A DNA stretch of 64,000 bases from Rhodococcus marinonascens NBRC 14363 (GTDB lineage Bacteria; Actinomycetota; Actinomycetes; Mycobacteriales; Mycobacteriaceae), in NCBI RefSeq assembly GCF_001894885.1, contig NZ_BCXB01000007.1:1-64000 (forward strand). Direction: 5' to 3'. Below, one piece after another: positions 1 to 11,683 of this stretch. Position 1 is the stretch's first letter; the number at the start of each line of letters is the position of its first letter. The position numbers and the translations under genes were made by a program. The notes under the pieces were generated by a model. That model made no database searches. It saw only the letters and a program-made list of their open reading frames with translations, and was not told where the DNA came from.

Positions 1-185
1 GGAAGTCGGTGTCCGTGTCGCTCTGACCTGAACAAAGTTACGCCCACCGACCGCAATCTCCAAATCGCCAGGTTGCGGTCCGAGTCCGCTCAGATTCCGC
101 TGGTCAGATCCGGTGAGCCGACGGCGATTCGGGCCCTCGACGCTATATCGCCGGGTGTGACGCCGCACTCATCGAGACGCCGCAC
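1..185. other. Region downstream of murA, no gene seen
   Basis: No credible coding frame is visible here. Apart from a 17-bp tandem repeat next to the murA stop codon I see no recognisable element. In Mycobacterium the 16S rRNA operon follows murA, so rRNA promoter sequence could lie here or just outside the window, but no rRNA sequence is visible and this is inference from gene order only. Confidence 0.4.
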
Positions 186-192
186 TCATCGA
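159..192. repeat. 17-bp tandem duplication across the murA stop
   Basis: GACGCCGCACTCATCGA occurs twice head to tail (159-175 and 176-192). The second copy contains the murA stop codon (complement of TCA at 186-188), so the duplication supplies the same TGA-containing sequence again just outside the gene. It looks like a recent slippage event with no effect on the protein. Confidence 0.8.
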
Positions 193-1460
193 TTTCTACC
201 GGGGTCTGCGCCGACCCTTTCGATCTGGGCGCCGAGGCTCTGGAGGATCTCGACGAAATACGGATACCCGCGATCGATGTGGAAGACGTCATGCACTTCC
301 GTCACACCCTCGGCGAAGAGGCCTGCCAGCACAAGGCCCGCGCCGGCCCGGATGTCCGACGACCACACTGGCGCGCTCGACAGCTGCGCGATTCCGCGAA
401 TGACCGCGTGATGGCCATCCGTCCGAGCGTCTGCGCCCAGCCGGATCATCTCCTCGACGAAACGGAACCGTGCCTCGAAGACGTTCTCGGTGATCATCGA
501 CGTCCCCTTTGCCACTGCGGCAAGCCCGATCGCCATCGGCTGCAGATCAGTCGGAAAGCCGGGATAGGGCAGCGTCGCGAAGTTCACGGCGGTTGGCCGT
601 GCTTCCTGAACCACGCGGAAGCCATCCGACTCGACAGTGACTGTGGCTCCCGCTACCCGTAGCTTGTCGAGAACCAGACTGAGATGCTTCGGGCTGACTC
701 CGCGGACAGTGATGTCACCACGCGTCATCGACGCGGCAATCCCCCACGTCGCCGCCACAATGCGGTCACCGATGACACGGTGCGTAGTCGGCTCGAGCTT
801 TGCGACACCCTGAATCGTCAGCGTGGACGACCCGGCCCCCTGGATCTTCGCGCCCATCTCGATAAGCATGGTGCACAGGTCGACGATCTCGGGTTCGCGA
901 GCCGCGTTGTCGATCACCGTCTCGCCGCCGGCCAAGACAGCAGCCATCAGGATGTTCTCAGTCGCACCTACCGACGGGAAGGCGAGTCGGATGTTCGCGC
1001 CGTGCAGATCGTCTGCCTGTGCGACCACACAACCGTGTTCGATCGTGCTGTGCGCGCCGAGCAACCGCAGACCCGACTGGTGCATGTCGAGAGGTCTCGA
1101 ACCGATGGCGTCACCACCGGGCAGCGCGACGACGGCACGCCTGCAACGGGCAACCAGGGGCCCGAGCACGCACACGGATGCGCGGAACTGACGGACCGCC
1201 GCAAAGTCGGCGTGATGTTTTGGCTCGGCGGGGGTGGTGATCCGGACGCTTGAATCGCCGAGTTCCACCTCGCACCCGAGTCCACGCAGGACGTCGGCCA
1301 TCAGGGGTACGTCCAGAATGTCCGGACAGTTGGTGACAGTTGTGGTGCCCTCTGCCAACAGCGCAGCCGCCATCAGCTTGAGAACGCTGTTCTTCGCGCC
1401 CCCGACAGACACTTCACCTACAAGGCGGCTACCGCCAGTAACAAGGAAGCGTTCGCTCAC
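186..1460 (-). CDS. murA: UDP-N-acetylglucosamine 1-carboxyvinyltransferase MurA
   Basis: Transfers enolpyruvate from PEP to UDP-GlcNAc, the first committed cytoplasmic step of peptidoglycan synthesis. The 424-residue product has the family N-terminal motif GGAKNS (residues 20-25, with Lys23 and Asn24) and the active-site loop [14 protein letters not shown]. In that loop the usual nucleophilic Cys is Asp117, the substitution known from mycobacteria that makes MurA insensitive to fosfomycin. The GTG start at 1460 is chosen because SERFLVTGG matches the family N terminus. The frame stays open 105 codons further upstream, but that stretch lies opposite the divergent adenosyltransferase gene. It is the last gene of the conserved block and faces away from the adenosyltransferase across a 54-nt gap. 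Confidence 0.95.
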   Translation of the reverse strand: MSERFLVTGGSRLVGEVSVGGAKNSVLKLMAAALLAEGTTTVTNCPDILDVPLMADVLRGLGCEVELGDSSVRITTPAEPKHHADFAAVRQFRASVCVLGPLVARCRRAVVALPGGDAIGSRPLDMHQSGLRLLGAHSTIEHGCVVAQADDLHGANIRLAFPSVGATENILMAAVLAGGETVIDNAAREPEIVDLCTMLIEMGAKIQGAGSSTLTIQGVAKLEPTTHRVIGDRIVAATWGIAASMTRGDITVRGVSPKHLSLVLDKLRVAGATVTVESDGFRVVQEARPTAVNFATLPYPGFPTDLQPMAIGLAAVAKGTSMITENVFEARFRFVEEMIRLGADARTDGHHAVIRGIAQLSSAPVWSSDIRAGAGLVLAGLFAEGVTEVHDVFHIDRGYPYFVEILQSLGAQIERVGADPGRNR

Positions 1461-1514
1461 GGAACACAGCCTAGAGCCACGTAACCCGACCCGGACGGCC
1501 GGTACCGTAACGTT

Positions 1515-2090
1515 ATGGCTGTACACCTCACCAAGATCTATACCCGGACCGGCGACGACGGGACCACCGGGCTCAGCGATTTCTCTCGCGTTTCGAAGAA
1601 CGATCCGCGTCTGATCGCGTACGCCGACTGCGACGAGGCCAACGCATCGATCGGTGTCGCAATCGCACTGGGCAACCCACAAGAGGAGATTCGTTCGATC
1701 CTCCAGCAGATCCAGAATGACCTGTTCGACGCCGGAGCCGACCTTTCCACCCCGGTGGTCGACGAACCGAAGCATCCACCACTACGGATCACCGACGAAT
1801 ACGTTGACCGCCTCGAAGCCTGGTGCGATGAACTGAACGAACGCCTCGAGCCGCTGCACTCGTTCATCCTTCCCGGCGGTACTCCCTTGGGAGCCATCCT
1901 GCACGTCGCGCGAACCGTCACCCGGCGCGCCGAGCGATCCGCGTGGGCGGCCGTAGACGCAAGCCCGGCGAACACCAGCGCTCTTCCCGCGAAATATCTC
2001 AACCGGCTGTCAGATCTACTCTTCATCGTGGGAAGGCTTACCAATCCCGAAGGTGACGTGCTCTGGAAACCCGGATCGGGGCAGTCCTGA
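1515..2090 (+). CDS. PduO-type ATP:cob(I)alamin adenosyltransferase
   Basis: Makes adenosylcobalamin from ATP and cob(I)alamin, the cofactor of methylmalonyl-CoA mutase. The 191-residue protein has the PduO-family N-terminal motif [11 protein letters not shown] (residues 10-20) and the C-terminal helix motif [12 protein letters not shown], whose Arg and Glu residues bind ATP. Its length is normal for the trimeric family. It is the only plus-strand gene in the first 24 kb. It is divergent from murA and its stop codon directly abuts the stop of the convergent DUF2550 gene. The same gene lies beside murA in mycobacteria. No cobalamin riboswitch is visible upstream. Confidence 0.9.
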   Translation: MAVHLTKIYTRTGDDGTTGLSDFSRVSKNDPRLIAYADCDEANASIGVAIALGNPQEEIRSILQQIQNDLFDAGADLSTPVVDEPKHPPLRITDEYVDRLEAWCDELNERLEPLHSFILPGGTPLGAILHVARTVTRRAERSAWAAVDASPANTSALPAKYLNRLSDLLFIVGRLTNPEGDVLWKPGSGQS

Positions 2091-2525
2091 TCAGAGACCC
2101 CGACCACGAACCCAACGGCCGGACGGACGTGACTCGATCCACGACAGGAACGCGGTCAACGCCCCGACGTCCAATGCGATCTCGTAGGCCTTTCCCCGGT
2201 CACTGACGGAGAGGATGACGATTTCGTCGGACATGATGTCGAATTCGGAGCCTTCCGGGCTGCGACGACCTTCGACTTCGACCCCTTGGCGCTCGATGCG
2301 TGAATCGGGGCCGGGGCGCAGACTCGATAGTTTGAAGAAGACGAGGGAACCCTCGCCGTAGCGGATGACGCCGTGGCGCCATCCGATCCCCGCCTCGGCA
2401 GGCACAGTGCGGAGGATGGCCGCGGTTCCACCGCGGCGCAGAACTGCAAGCCGATACAGAAGAACCGCGACGAAGGCGGTGACCAGCACAACCAGAATGA
2501 TCAACACTGTCATTCCGATTGCCAC
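2091..2525 (-). CDS. DUF2550 membrane-anchored protein
   Basis: A 144-residue protein with one N-terminal membrane helix (about residues 5-27), then a basic turn (LRRGG) and a cytoplasmic domain with motifs typical of DUF2550, such as WRHGVIRYGEGSLVFF and the SPEGSEFDIMSDEIVIL region. It is the last gene of the ATP synthase transcription unit, 38 nt after atpC, in the position of M. tuberculosis Rv1312. Function is unknown; the fixed position next to atpC suggests a link with the ATP synthase or the membrane, but nothing in the sequence shows this. Confidence 0.8.
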   Translation of the reverse strand: MAIGMTVLIILVVLVTAFVAVLLYRLAVLRRGGTAAILRTVPAEAGIGWRHGVIRYGEGSLVFFKLSSLRPGPDSRIERQGVEVEGRRSPEGSEFDIMSDEIVILSVSDRGKAYEIALDVGALTAFLSWIESRPSGRWVRGRGL

Positions 2526-2563
2526 TGGTCGCCGGCCTCCGTCGCGGTCTCTCGCCTTGCTGC

Positions 2564-2932
2564 CTAGGCGCGCTCTACAGCGCGGATCCGACCCTTGGCG
2601 ACGGCCATCGCCTCGAGATCGTCTCCACTCTCTTCGAGCGCGGCCTTGGCCGCATCCACATCGATGTCCTCGGCCAAGTCCGCGGACTCGGCGAGGATCG
2701 TGACTGTCTTCGCGGTCACGGACAGGAACCCCCCGTGCACAGCAGCGACGATGCGTTCACCGCCGGCCGTCGTGATCGAAACCACGCCGCCCTCGACCAA
2801 CTGTCCGAGAACCGGCTCATGCCCAGGCATGACACCGATCTCGCCCTCGGTCGTCTGTGCACTGACGAGAGTCGCCGAACCAGACCACAACCGTCGCTCC
2901 ACGGCGACGAGTTCCACGGTCATCTCAGCCAT
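2564..2932 (-). CDS. atpC: ATP synthase F1 subunit epsilon
   Basis: Epsilon subunit of the central stalk, coupling rotation to catalysis and inhibiting ATP hydrolysis. The 122-residue protein begins [14 protein letters not shown] and contains the beta-sandwich signature [16 protein letters not shown] with the GGFLSV motif. The C-terminal helical part is short compared with E. coli epsilon, as in other mycolata. The start at 2932 gives MAEMTVELV; the internal Met is a possible alternative. It follows atpD after 6 nt. Confidence 0.95.
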   Translation of the reverse strand: MAEMTVELVAVERRLWSGSATLVSAQTTEGEIGVMPGHEPVLGQLVEGGVVSITTAGGERIVAAVHGGFLSVTAKTVTILAESADLAEDIDVDAAKAALEESGDDLEAMAVAKGRIRAVERA

Positions 2933-2938
2933 CGTCGA

Positions 2939-4393
<1,455 letters not shown>

Positions 4394-5374
4394 TTAGTCA
4401 CTTCCTGCGCTCGAGGCAAGCGCATTCGCGCCGCCGACGATCTCGCTGATTTCCTGGGTGATCTGGGCCTGGCGAGCCTGGTTTGCCTGACGGCTCAACG
4501 TGTTCACCAGTTCGTTTGCATTGTCCGTCGCGGCCTTCATCGCGGTGCGGCGGGCAGCAGACTCCGACGCCGCAGCATCGAGCAGCGAAGAGTAGATGCG
4601 GGTACTGATGTACTTCGGAAGCAGGGCACCGAGCAACTTGTCAGGTTCCGGCTCGAAGTTGTACCCGGCGACCGGTTCAGTGTCTCCGTCTCCGTGACCG
4701 TTCGTCAAAATGTCGTCACCGAGTTCGACGTGCTCCTCGGAAACCATCACCTCGAGGGGAGCCATCCGGCGAACCTCGGGAGCTTGGGTCAGCATCGACA
4801 CGAAACGGGTGTAGACGATGTGCAGTTCGTCGACGCCTTCAATCGTTCCTTCACCGTTCGGTGCGGGGACCTCGGAGCCTGATCCGGCCATGAACAGGTC
4901 GACGAGGTGTCGGCTGGCCTTGGCAGCGTCGGAATAGCCCGGATCCTGGGAGAACCCGGTCCACGCACCTCCCAGGTTACGACCGCGGAACGTGTAATAC
5001 CCCAGCCCCTTGGACCCGAGCACGTAGACGACCGGATCTTTACCCTCGCTGCGCAGCAACTGGAACAGCTCCTCGGCCTCCTTGAGGACGTTGGAGTTGT
5101 ATCCGCCGCACATACCTCGGTCACTGGTGACGACCAGGACCGCAGCACGCTTGGCATCGGTGCGCTCGTTGAGCAACGGGTGGTCCAGCGAAGCCGATGC
5201 GCTCGCCAGCTCAGACAGGACCTTCGTGATCTCCTCGGCGTACGGCTTCGACGCCGCGACACGGGCCTGAGCCTTGGTGATCCGCGAGGTCGCGATCAAC
5301 TCCTGTGCCTTGGTGATCTTCTTGGTCGAGTTGACCGACTTGATGCGAGACCTCAGCTCGAGAATGCTTGCCAT
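4394..5374 (-). CDS. atpG: ATP synthase F1 subunit gamma
   Basis: Central rotor shaft. The 326-residue protein has the canonical N terminus ([18 protein letters not shown]) and C terminus ([12 protein letters not shown]). Between residues about 164 and 180 ([18 protein letters not shown]) it carries the extra loop that mycobacterial gamma subunits have. A further acidic, Gly-rich insertion ([18 protein letters not shown]) follows around residues 228-245, which explains why it is longer than the typical 290-305 residues. It lies between atpA and atpD. Confidence 0.96.
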   Translation of the reverse strand: MASILELRSRIKSVNSTKKITKAQELIATSRITKAQARVAASKPYAEEITKVLSELASASASLDHPLLNERTDAKRAAVLVVTSDRGMCGGYNSNVLKEAEELFQLLRSEGKDPVVYVLGSKGLGYYTFRGRNLGGAWTGFSQDPGYSDAAKASRHLVDLFMAGSGSEVPAPNGEGTIEGVDELHIVYTRFVSMLTQAPEVRRMAPLEVMVSEEHVELGDDILTNGHGDGDTEPVAGYNFEPEPDKLLGALLPKYISTRIYSSLLDAAASESAARRTAMKAATDNANELVNTLSRQANQARQAQITQEISEIVGGANALASSAGSD

Positions 5375-5422
5375 CGATCGGTCACTCTCCCTTCGTGTTT
5401 CGAAGCATCATGGGCAGGCCGC

Positions 5423-7066
5423 TCACTTGCTGACGGTGGTGCGCTTGACGTTGATCTGCTCGTGGCCGACCTCGGCGGCGTTGAGGGTCTCTGCCTCTGC
5501 CTCGTTCACGACCCGGCTTCCGTCGGACGCGAGGAAGCCTTCCTTGAACTTGTCGGTGGCTACGATCAGTGCCTTGGCGTTGTCGGCGTCGAGCGCCTTT
5601 CCGCCCTTGATGCTGTCGTACACGGCGGAGGCGTTGCGGTGCAGGTCATCGAGCAGTTCGGCTTCGAATCGGCGGACATCGCCGACAGGAACGCTGTCGA
5701 AGACACCTTCACCTGCGAGGTAGATCGACACGATCTGGTCCTCGACGGCGATCGGGCTGTACTGATCCTGCTTGAGTAACTCCACCAGGCGAGCGCCACG
5801 CTCTAGCTGAGCCTTCGAGGCCGCATCCAGGTCGGAAGCGAACGCTGAGAACGCTTCGAGTTCACGGAACTGAGCCAGCTCCAGACGCAACGAACCGGAG
5901 ACCTTCTTCATGCCCTTGGTCTGCGCAGCACCACCGACACGGGACACCGAGATGCCGACGTTGATGGCCGGGCGGACACCCTTGTTGAACAGGTCCGACT
6001 CGAGGAATACCTGACCGTCGGTGATGGAGATGACGTTGGTCGGAATGTAGGCCGACACGTCGTTGGCCTTGGTCTCGATGATCGGCAGCGCAGTCAGCGA
6101 ACCCCCACCCAGGGCATCGGACAGCTTCGCCGAACGCTCCAGCAGGCGGGAGTGCAGGTAGAAAACGTCACCGGGGTAGGCCTCACGTCCCGGCGGGCGA
6201 CGAAGCAGCAACGAGATCGCGCGGTATGCCTCGGCCTGCTTGGTCAGGTCATCGAACACCACCAGAACGTGCTTGCCCTGGTACATCCAGTGCTGACCGA
6301 TTGCGGAGCCGGTGTACGGCGCGAGCCACTTGAAGCCGGCCGAATCAGATGCAGGAGCCGCGACGATGGTGGTGTACTCCATCGCGCCCTGCTCCTCGAG
6401 GGCAGCCTTGACGCCCGCGATGGTGGAACCCTTCTGGCCGATCGCGACGTAGATGCAGCGAACCTGCTTCTTCTCGTCGCCGGTCTCCCAGTTCGCCTTC
6501 TGGTTCAGGATCGCGTCGATGCAGACGGCGGTCTTGCCCGTCTTGCGGTCGCCGATGATGAGCTGACGCTGTCCACGGCCGATCGGGGTCATCGCGTCGA
6601 TGGCCTTGATCCCCGTCTGCAGCGGCTCCTCGACGGGCTGACGCTCGAGCACCGAGGCAGCCTGCAGTTCGAGGGCGCGGGTCCCAGTGGCCTCAATTTC
6701 ACCGAGGCCGTCGATCGGCTGGCCGAGCGGGTTGATCACGCGGCCGAGGAAGGCGTCGCCGACGGGCACCGACAGCACGTCGCCGGTCCGCTTGACTTCC
6801 TGACCTTCCTGAATGTTCTCGTAGTCGCCCAGGATGACGGCACCGATCTCGGTGGCATCCAGGTTCAGCGCGACGCCTAGAATTCCGCCGGGGAACTCCA
6901 GCAGTTCGTTGGCCATCGCCGAAGGCAGGCCACTGACGTGCGCGATGCCGTCGCTGGTGTCGGTTACAGCACCGACCTCTTCGCGTGAGGCCTCTGGGGA
7001 GTAGCTCGCGGTGTAGTTGTCGATCGCGCTACGGATCTCGTCGGAGGAGATCGTCAGCTCCGCCAT
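5423..7066 (-). CDS. atpA: ATP synthase F1 subunit alpha
   Basis: Non-catalytic nucleotide-binding subunit of F1. The 547-residue protein contains the P-loop GDRKTGKT (residues 172-179) and the alpha signature region [18 protein letters not shown]. After the normal C-terminal domain it has an extension of about 35-40 residues (roughly from [11 protein letters not shown] to TTVSK). An extension of this kind is known in mycobacterial alpha, where it suppresses ATP hydrolysis. It lies between atpH and atpG. Confidence 0.97.
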   Translation of the reverse strand: MAELTISSDEIRSAIDNYTASYSPEASREEVGAVTDTSDGIAHVSGLPSAMANELLEFPGGILGVALNLDATEIGAVILGDYENIQEGQEVKRTGDVLSVPVGDAFLGRVINPLGQPIDGLGEIEATGTRALELQAASVLERQPVEEPLQTGIKAIDAMTPIGRGQRQLIIGDRKTGKTAVCIDAILNQKANWETGDEKKQVRCIYVAIGQKGSTIAGVKAALEEQGAMEYTTIVAAPASDSAGFKWLAPYTGSAIGQHWMYQGKHVLVVFDDLTKQAEAYRAISLLLRRPPGREAYPGDVFYLHSRLLERSAKLSDALGGGSLTALPIIETKANDVSAYIPTNVISITDGQVFLESDLFNKGVRPAINVGISVSRVGGAAQTKGMKKVSGSLRLELAQFRELEAFSAFASDLDAASKAQLERGARLVELLKQDQYSPIAVEDQIVSIYLAGEGVFDSVPVGDVRRFEAELLDDLHRNASAVYDSIKGGKALDADNAKALIVATDKFKEGFLASDGSRVVNEAEAETLNAAEVGHEQINVKRTTVSK

Positions 7067-7128
7067 GTTTTTCCTGCTCTCGGTGTCTGGTATTCGAAAG
7101 GATCTGGGTATGGGGTTCGGCCTGCGGA

Positions 7129-7986
7129 CTACTGGAAGGACCTTCGCAACGTTGCGAGACGTCCCGCGGCGCTGCCGTCGATCACCTCGTCGCCCACCCG
7201 GACGACCAAGCCGCTGAGGAGTTCAGGGTCGACCTCCACGTGGACCGTCACCGGCTTCCCGTAGGTACGGGAGAGGGTGGCGGTCAGTCGATCCGACTGC
7301 TCGCTGGACAGCGGAGAAGCGCTGCGCACCTTGGCGACAACAGCTTCCCGCTGCGCTGCTGCCAGATTCGACAGCGCGTCGAAGGCATCCGCGGGAGCGG
7401 AGTTCTTCAACCGGCCCACCGTCTGGCAGGCGAGCGCCTCGGTGACCGCAGTGACCTTGCCGTACAGCAACTTGGAGAGCAGGTCACGCTTGCCCTTCGC
7501 TGTTACGGAACGGTCGGACAGTGCCTGCTCAAGGTTCGCGTCACCGGAAACGATGCGACCGAGGCGGAAGAGTTCGTCCTCGACCGCGTCGAGCTGTCCC
7601 TGATCGGCAGCTGCCTTCAGCAACGACTCCCGACCGAGAAGCACCAGTGAGTTCAGTAGGTCGGAGGTGGTGGACCAATCCTGGCCTACCGCCGCCTTCA
7701 GTGCGGCAAGGGTCACGGAGGAAACCTTGCCGCCGAACACCTGCTCGGCCAGGCCTTCGCGAGAGGTTCCGGTCGTCGAGTTGTCGGACAGTGCACTGCG
7801 GAGAGTGCGCTGATCATCCAAGATCTCGACGACCGAGAACAGCTCTGCCCCGGTCTGAGCCGCAGCCGCCGTGCCTGCTCCGGCAGAGACGGATGCAGTT
7901 CCACCCGAACCAGACCCCAGGGCCGAAGACAACGCAGCACGAGTCTGCGTCAAGGCCTCACGGCTCGCTGCGTACATGGTGCTCAC
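7129..7986 (-). CDS. atpH: ATP synthase subunit delta with duplicated N-terminal domain
   Basis: Peripheral-stalk OSCP/delta subunit. At 285 residues it is about 100 longer than the usual delta. The extra length is an internal duplication: residues 48-114 ([11 protein letters not shown]...ALSDNS...GKVSSVT) align with residues 138-205 ([11 protein letters not shown]...ALSDRS...GKVTAVT). The C-terminal delta domain ends [21 protein letters not shown]. Unlike mycobacteria, where this region is fused behind a b' subunit, no b' part is present. The GTG at 7986 overlaps the atpF stop by 4 nt (GTGA); an internal ATG three codons later is an alternative. Confidence 0.93.
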   Translation of the reverse strand: MSTMYAASREALTQTRAALSSALGSGSGGTASVSAGAGTAAAAQTGAELFSVVEILDDQRTLRSALSDNSTTGTSREGLAEQVFGGKVSSVTLAALKAAVGQDWSTTSDLLNSLVLLGRESLLKAAADQGQLDAVEDELFRLGRIVSGDANLEQALSDRSVTAKGKRDLLSKLLYGKVTAVTEALACQTVGRLKNSAPADAFDALSNLAAAQREAVVAKVRSASPLSSEQSDRLTATLSRTYGKPVTVHVEVDPELLSGLVVRVGDEVIDGSAAGRLATLRRSFQ

Positions 7987-8540
7987 TTCCCTGCTGCGGA
8001 GTTTGCGCCGATGGTGTCGAGCTCGTTCAAGAATCGGTCGACCGTGCCTGCCCGTTTCACGTCATCGGCAAGGGACTCTCCGATGACCTTCTCGGCGAGG
8101 TCGACAGCGGTGCGGCCGAGTTCGCCACGCAGCTCGGTGACGATCTGCTGCCGCTGAGCTACCAACTGGCTGTGGCCTGAGGCCACGATACGGTCGCTTT
8201 CTTCCTGAGCCTGCACCTTCATCTCGGCGATGATCTGCTGCCCCTGGGCGCGCGCATCCTCACGGATCTCCGCAGCTTCGGTGCGAGCTTCGGCGAGTTG
8301 AGCGCGGTACTGCTCGAGCGCCGCCTTGGCTTCGGCCTGCGCCGCTTCGGCCCTCTTGATGCCGCCGTCGATCTGCTCGGTTCGCTCGGCAAGGACCTTC
8401 TGGAACATGGGAAGGACGTACTTCCAGAAGACGAGGCCGACGACGACCAGGCAGACGATCGACCAAACAATGTCATAGGTCGCGGGAAGGAGAGGGTTGT
8501 GACTCACGTCCTCTGCCGCAAGCACGATGTTGGATGCCAT
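7983..8540 (-). CDS. atpF: ATP synthase Fo subunit b
   Basis: Peripheral-stalk subunit: one N-terminal membrane helix (about residues 22-46, [21 protein letters not shown]) followed by a long charged coiled coil rich in Ala, Glu, Gln and Arg. The 185-residue length is normal for b. It is the only b-type subunit in the cluster, so a b homodimer is expected. It overlaps atpH by 4 nt and follows atpE by 9 nt. Confidence 0.95.
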   Translation of the reverse strand: MASNIVLAAEDVSHNPLLPATYDIVWSIVCLVVVGLVFWKYVLPMFQKVLAERTEQIDGGIKRAEAAQAEAKAALEQYRAQLAEARTEAAEIREDARAQGQQIIAEMKVQAQEESDRIVASGHSQLVAQRQQIVTELRGELGRTAVDLAEKVIGESLADDVKRAGTVDRFLNELDTIGANSAAGK

Positions 8541-8549
8541 GTGACGGTC

Positions 8550-8846
<297 letters not shown>

Positions 8847-8885
8847 TCAGTTCTTGGTGTAGCTGGTCGTGAAAGTCTTGTGGTT

Positions 8886-9734
8886 CTAGTGTGAGTCTGC
8901 GTGCAGCGCCAGATCGATGTACACCGACGTGAGCAGCGCGAAAACATAGGCCTGCAGGAAGATCACCAGCAGTTCGAAGAAGGTAAACCCAATGCCGGCG
9001 GCAAGCGAGGCCACACCGAACACGGCTTGGAAGCCACCGATGGTGAAGAAAAAGTACTGGGTAGCGGTGAAGAACAGCACCAGCAGGATGTGACCGGCCA
9101 ACATGTTTGCCATGAGACGAACCATGAGCGTGAACGGCCGGAGGATGAAGGTCGAAATGAATTCGATCGGAATCAGCAAGAAGTGCAACGGCAACGGGAC
9201 GCCGGGAACAACGATGCTGCTCTTCACGTACTTGAAGAATCCGTACTTCTTGATCCCCACGTAGTTGAACACGATGTACGCCAGGAAGGCGAGCACCATC
9301 GGCATGCCGATACGCGCGTTTGGCGATATGTTGATGAACGGGATGATGCTGCCGAGGTTGCTGACGAGAACCAGAAAGAAGATTGTCGTGATGACCGGAA
9401 GGAAGCGCTTGCCCTGCTCCTTACCGAGGATCTCCTCGGCGATGTTGATGCGAACGAAGTCGAGTGCGATCTCGCCGAAGTTCTGGAGACCGCGCGGAAC
9501 GATCTTCGGGCTGCGCATCGCGATGACGAAGAAAATGATCATGACACCGGACAGCACGACGCGAGCGAGCATCACGCGATCGAGCTCGAACGGAGACCCT
9601 TCGAACAGAATCGCGGGCGGAAAGAATTCGTTCAGGGAAGGCGATGGGAATTCTCCATCGGCCACGTTGATGACGCTCAGCGTTCTCTCCCGTAGTCGGT
9701 CCGCAGCCTCATTGGCTGCGGTTCGATCGGACAT
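8886..9734 (-). CDS. atpB: ATP synthase Fo subunit a
   Basis: Stator channel subunit of Fo. The 282-residue protein has about six membrane helices. The essential Arg is Arg206 in LRPFTLMVRLMANMLAGH, and the C-terminal helix FFELLVIFLQAYVFALLTSVYI carries the conserved polar residues of the half channels. The ATG at 9734 gives a polar N terminus ahead of FFPPAIL. A 255-nt gap separates it from the upstream AtpI-like gene. Confidence 0.97.
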   Translation of the reverse strand: MSDRTAANEAADRLRERTLSVINVADGEFPSPSLNEFFPPAILFEGSPFELDRVMLARVVLSGVMIIFFVIAMRSPKIVPRGLQNFGEIALDFVRINIAEEILGKEQGKRFLPVITTIFFLVLVSNLGSIIPFINISPNARIGMPMVLAFLAYIVFNYVGIKKYGFFKYVKSSIVVPGVPLPLHFLLIPIEFISTFILRPFTLMVRLMANMLAGHILLVLFFTATQYFFFTIGGFQAVFGVASLAAGIGFTFFELLVIFLQAYVFALLTSVYIDLALHADSH

Positions 9735-9989
9735 TGACGATCAAACAAGTCGACAAGCGCGACTCGCGTATTCGTCAGCTGCTGCGGACTGAAGGAGTCC
9801 AGCGTCTGTCGGTGTCGGCGACTCTCGTCGACTCGGTGGCCTACAAATGCGGCCACCTACAAGCTGCAATACCGGCGAGTAACTTACTCGCAGGCCATTT
9901 GCTCTCGCTTGGTCCAGACCTTATCAAGTCGCCTGCGACATTGCGTAGACGGGGTCTAGGTCGATCCGAAACTACTACCTTTCGTAGTA
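9735..9989. other. atpB leader / atpI-like to atpB gap
   Basis: 255 nt without a credible gene. It holds a 6-bp stem (TACTAC/GTAGTA, 9973-9989) and an overlapping 12-bp palindrome CGTAGTACTACG (9983-9994) that spans the stop codon of the AtpI-like gene. The length suggests a promoter for the atp operon proper, but I see no clear -35/-10 pair. Confidence 0.4.
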
Positions 9990-10463
9990 CTACGTATTGC
10001 CACCTCCTGGAGGATCGGCCACTTCCGCTGCACCCGGTTCGACGTACGGAACCTTGGTTTTCAGCACTCCGTATGTTTCCGCGCCCAGTACGATCACCAG
10101 AGAAAATACGATGACCAGAGCCAATGCTGTGTCGTCGTAGAAATCGAGCGGTTTGAGGATCGCCAAGACCGTGATCGCGAAGATCATCTTCAACAACCAG
10201 GTGCCAAGCAGTACAGCTCCCGCGGTCACGGCTGGCAACTTGGCGGTGAACAGCACACCGAGTGCGGTGAACAGAATGAACCCACCCCCCACGGCCGCAC
10301 CGAGCAACGCGCCATAGAGACCGGGTGTGCCCGCGACGAGAGCCGCGACGATCGAACCGACCGCTGCCAGCGCGAGCAGACCGAGAACTCCGTAGCGGAC
10401 GGCAGCCTTCAAGGCCGCGGTCTGATCGGGGATGGAGGCAGGAGTGAACGTCACGGTCGCCAA
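9990..10463 (-). CDS. AtpI-like ATP synthase-associated membrane protein
   Basis: Small membrane protein in the position of M. tuberculosis Rv1303, upstream of atpB. About 157 residues from a TTG start at 10463 (ATVTFTPASIPD); a GTG three codons later is also possible. It has four hydrophobic segments (YGVLGLLALAAVGSIVAALVAG, ALLGAAVGGGFILFTALGVLF, AVTAGAVLLGTWLLKMIFAITVLAIL and ALALVIVFSLVIVLGAETYGVL), a typical AtpI/UncI layout. AtpI proteins are thought to aid c-ring assembly. The frame is open further upstream, but that part overlaps wecA and is Arg-rich out-of-frame translation. The exact start is uncertain. Confidence 0.8.
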   Translation of the reverse strand: MATVTFTPASIPDQTAALKAAVRYGVLGLLALAAVGSIVAALVAGTPGLYGALLGAAVGGGFILFTALGVLFTAKLPAVTAGAVLLGTWLLKMIFAITVLAILKPLDFYDDTALALVIVFSLVIVLGAETYGVLKTKVPYVEPGAAEVADPPGGGNT

Positions 10464-10501
10464 GGGTAGTGGATCTTCACCTGCCCGCCCTACACCTCCG
10501 G

Positions 10502-11683
10502 TCAGCCCTGACGATCGTGCTGCTGCCCGCGGATCGACGGGACGGCCGTCACGACGAGTGCGAAGACTAGCCCTCCCGCCACCAGGAGCACCACGACGCG
10601 ACGGTCGAACAGGGCTGATCCGACTGCGCCGAAGGCCAAGACGCCTACCCACAAGTAGATCAGCAGCACGACGCGGCGGTGCGAGTGCCCGATCTGCAGG
10701 AGTCGATGATGTAGATGCATTTTGTCCGGGCTGAACGGGCTCACCCCGGCCCGGGTCCGGCGGACTATGGCCAGCAGAAGGTCGAGGATCGGGATGAACA
10801 TGACGGCACCGACCAGCAGCAGCGGCGAGAGCAGGCCGAGAAGGTCACGCGCGCCGTAGGCGTTGAGCGAGATCCGCCCCGACGCACTGGTCGAGATCGC
10901 CGCGAGCATCAGTCCGATCAGCATCGAGCCCGAGTCGCCCATGAAGATCCGGGCGGGCTGAAAATTATGCGGCAGGAATCCGAGGCATGCGCCGGCCAGC
11001 GCCGCCGCGAGCAGTGCCGGCGGGTACGCGCTGACGTTGCCGCCCTGGTCGTAAAGGAGTCCCACCGAGAACACGCAAATCGCGAGCGAGGAAATCAGGC
11101 CGAGACCCGCGGCGAGCCCGTCGAGTCCGTCGACGAAGTTCATGGCGTTGACCATCACGACCGCAATGGCGACGGTGACGAGCCCGGCCTGGAGTTGGTC
11201 GAGGATAATGGTGCCGCCATCACCGAACGGCAGGTAGATGATGAACCAGCTGACCCCCATCACGACGAGGATGCCCGCCGCGGTGACCTGACCGACGAAC
11301 TTGGTGAGCGCATCGAGACCCCACCGGTCGTCGACCACCCCTACCAGCACGATCACCAAGCCCGAGACCAGCGCTGCGGAAATGCCGGAGTTGAACTCGA
11401 AACCCCTCGTGAGAGCTGGAAGTTCACGTGCGAACAGCAGGGCGACCAGCATGCCCATATAGATTCCGACACCACCGAGGCGGGGTGTGGGTGTGACATG
11501 GACGTCCCGTTCACGCGGAATGGCGACCGCCCCGGACCTCACTGCGAGCAATCGGACCGCTCCGGTGGCCAGGTACGTGACCACCGCAGCGGTGAACAGG
11601 ACGAGAAGGAGTTCGCGCAGTGGGACTCCCGCGCCCCCACCCGCTTGAGCCAGCGCCACGCCGGCCGATTCGGCCGCGCTCAC
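10502..11683 (-). CDS. wecA: Decaprenyl-phosphate GlcNAc-1-phosphate transferase WecA
   Basis: Polytopic membrane enzyme moving GlcNAc-1-phosphate from UDP-GlcNAc to decaprenyl phosphate, which in mycolata starts the arabinogalactan linkage unit. The 393-residue protein shows the MraY/WecA family motifs TPRLGGVGIYMGM, the catalytic Asp pair GVVDDRWGLDALTK, the NFVDGLDGLAAG loop, FMGDSGSMLIGL and the basic histidine motif DKMHLHHRLLQIGHSHRR. About eleven hydrophobic helices are visible. The GTG start at 11683 overlaps the tsaC stop by 4 nt. Confidence 0.92.
   Translation of the reverse strand: MSAAESAGVALAQAGGGAGVPLRELLLVLFTAAVVTYLATGAVRLLAVRSGAVAIPRERDVHVTPTPRLGGVGIYMGMLVALLFARELPALTRGFEFNSGISAALVSGLVIVLVGVVDDRWGLDALTKFVGQVTAAGILVVMGVSWFIIYLPFGDGGTIILDQLQAGLVTVAIAVVMVNAMNFVDGLDGLAAGLGLISSLAICVFSVGLLYDQGGNVSAYPPALLAAALAGACLGFLPHNFQPARIFMGDSGSMLIGLMLAAISTSASGRISLNAYGARDLLGLLSPLLLVGAVMFIPILDLLLAIVRRTRAGVSPFSPDKMHLHHRLLQIGHSHRRVVLLIYLWVGVLAFGAVGSALFDRRVVVLLVAGGLVFALVVTAVPSIRGQQHDRQG

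Noticed and set aside
1461-1514. Cobalamin riboswitch before the adenosyltransferase gene
   Set aside because: The gap is only 54 nt and shows no B12-box or long structured leader.
7129-8540. Frameshift between atpF and atpH hiding a mycobacterial b'-delta fusion
   Set aside because: atpF and atpH are both complete with a normal 4-nt overlap, and no second b-type membrane helix precedes delta.
9990-10652. 220-residue version of the AtpI-like protein
   Set aside because: The first 60 residues are Arg-rich and overlap the wecA 3' end; hydrophobic AtpI-type sequence begins only after the TTG/GTG starts near 10463.
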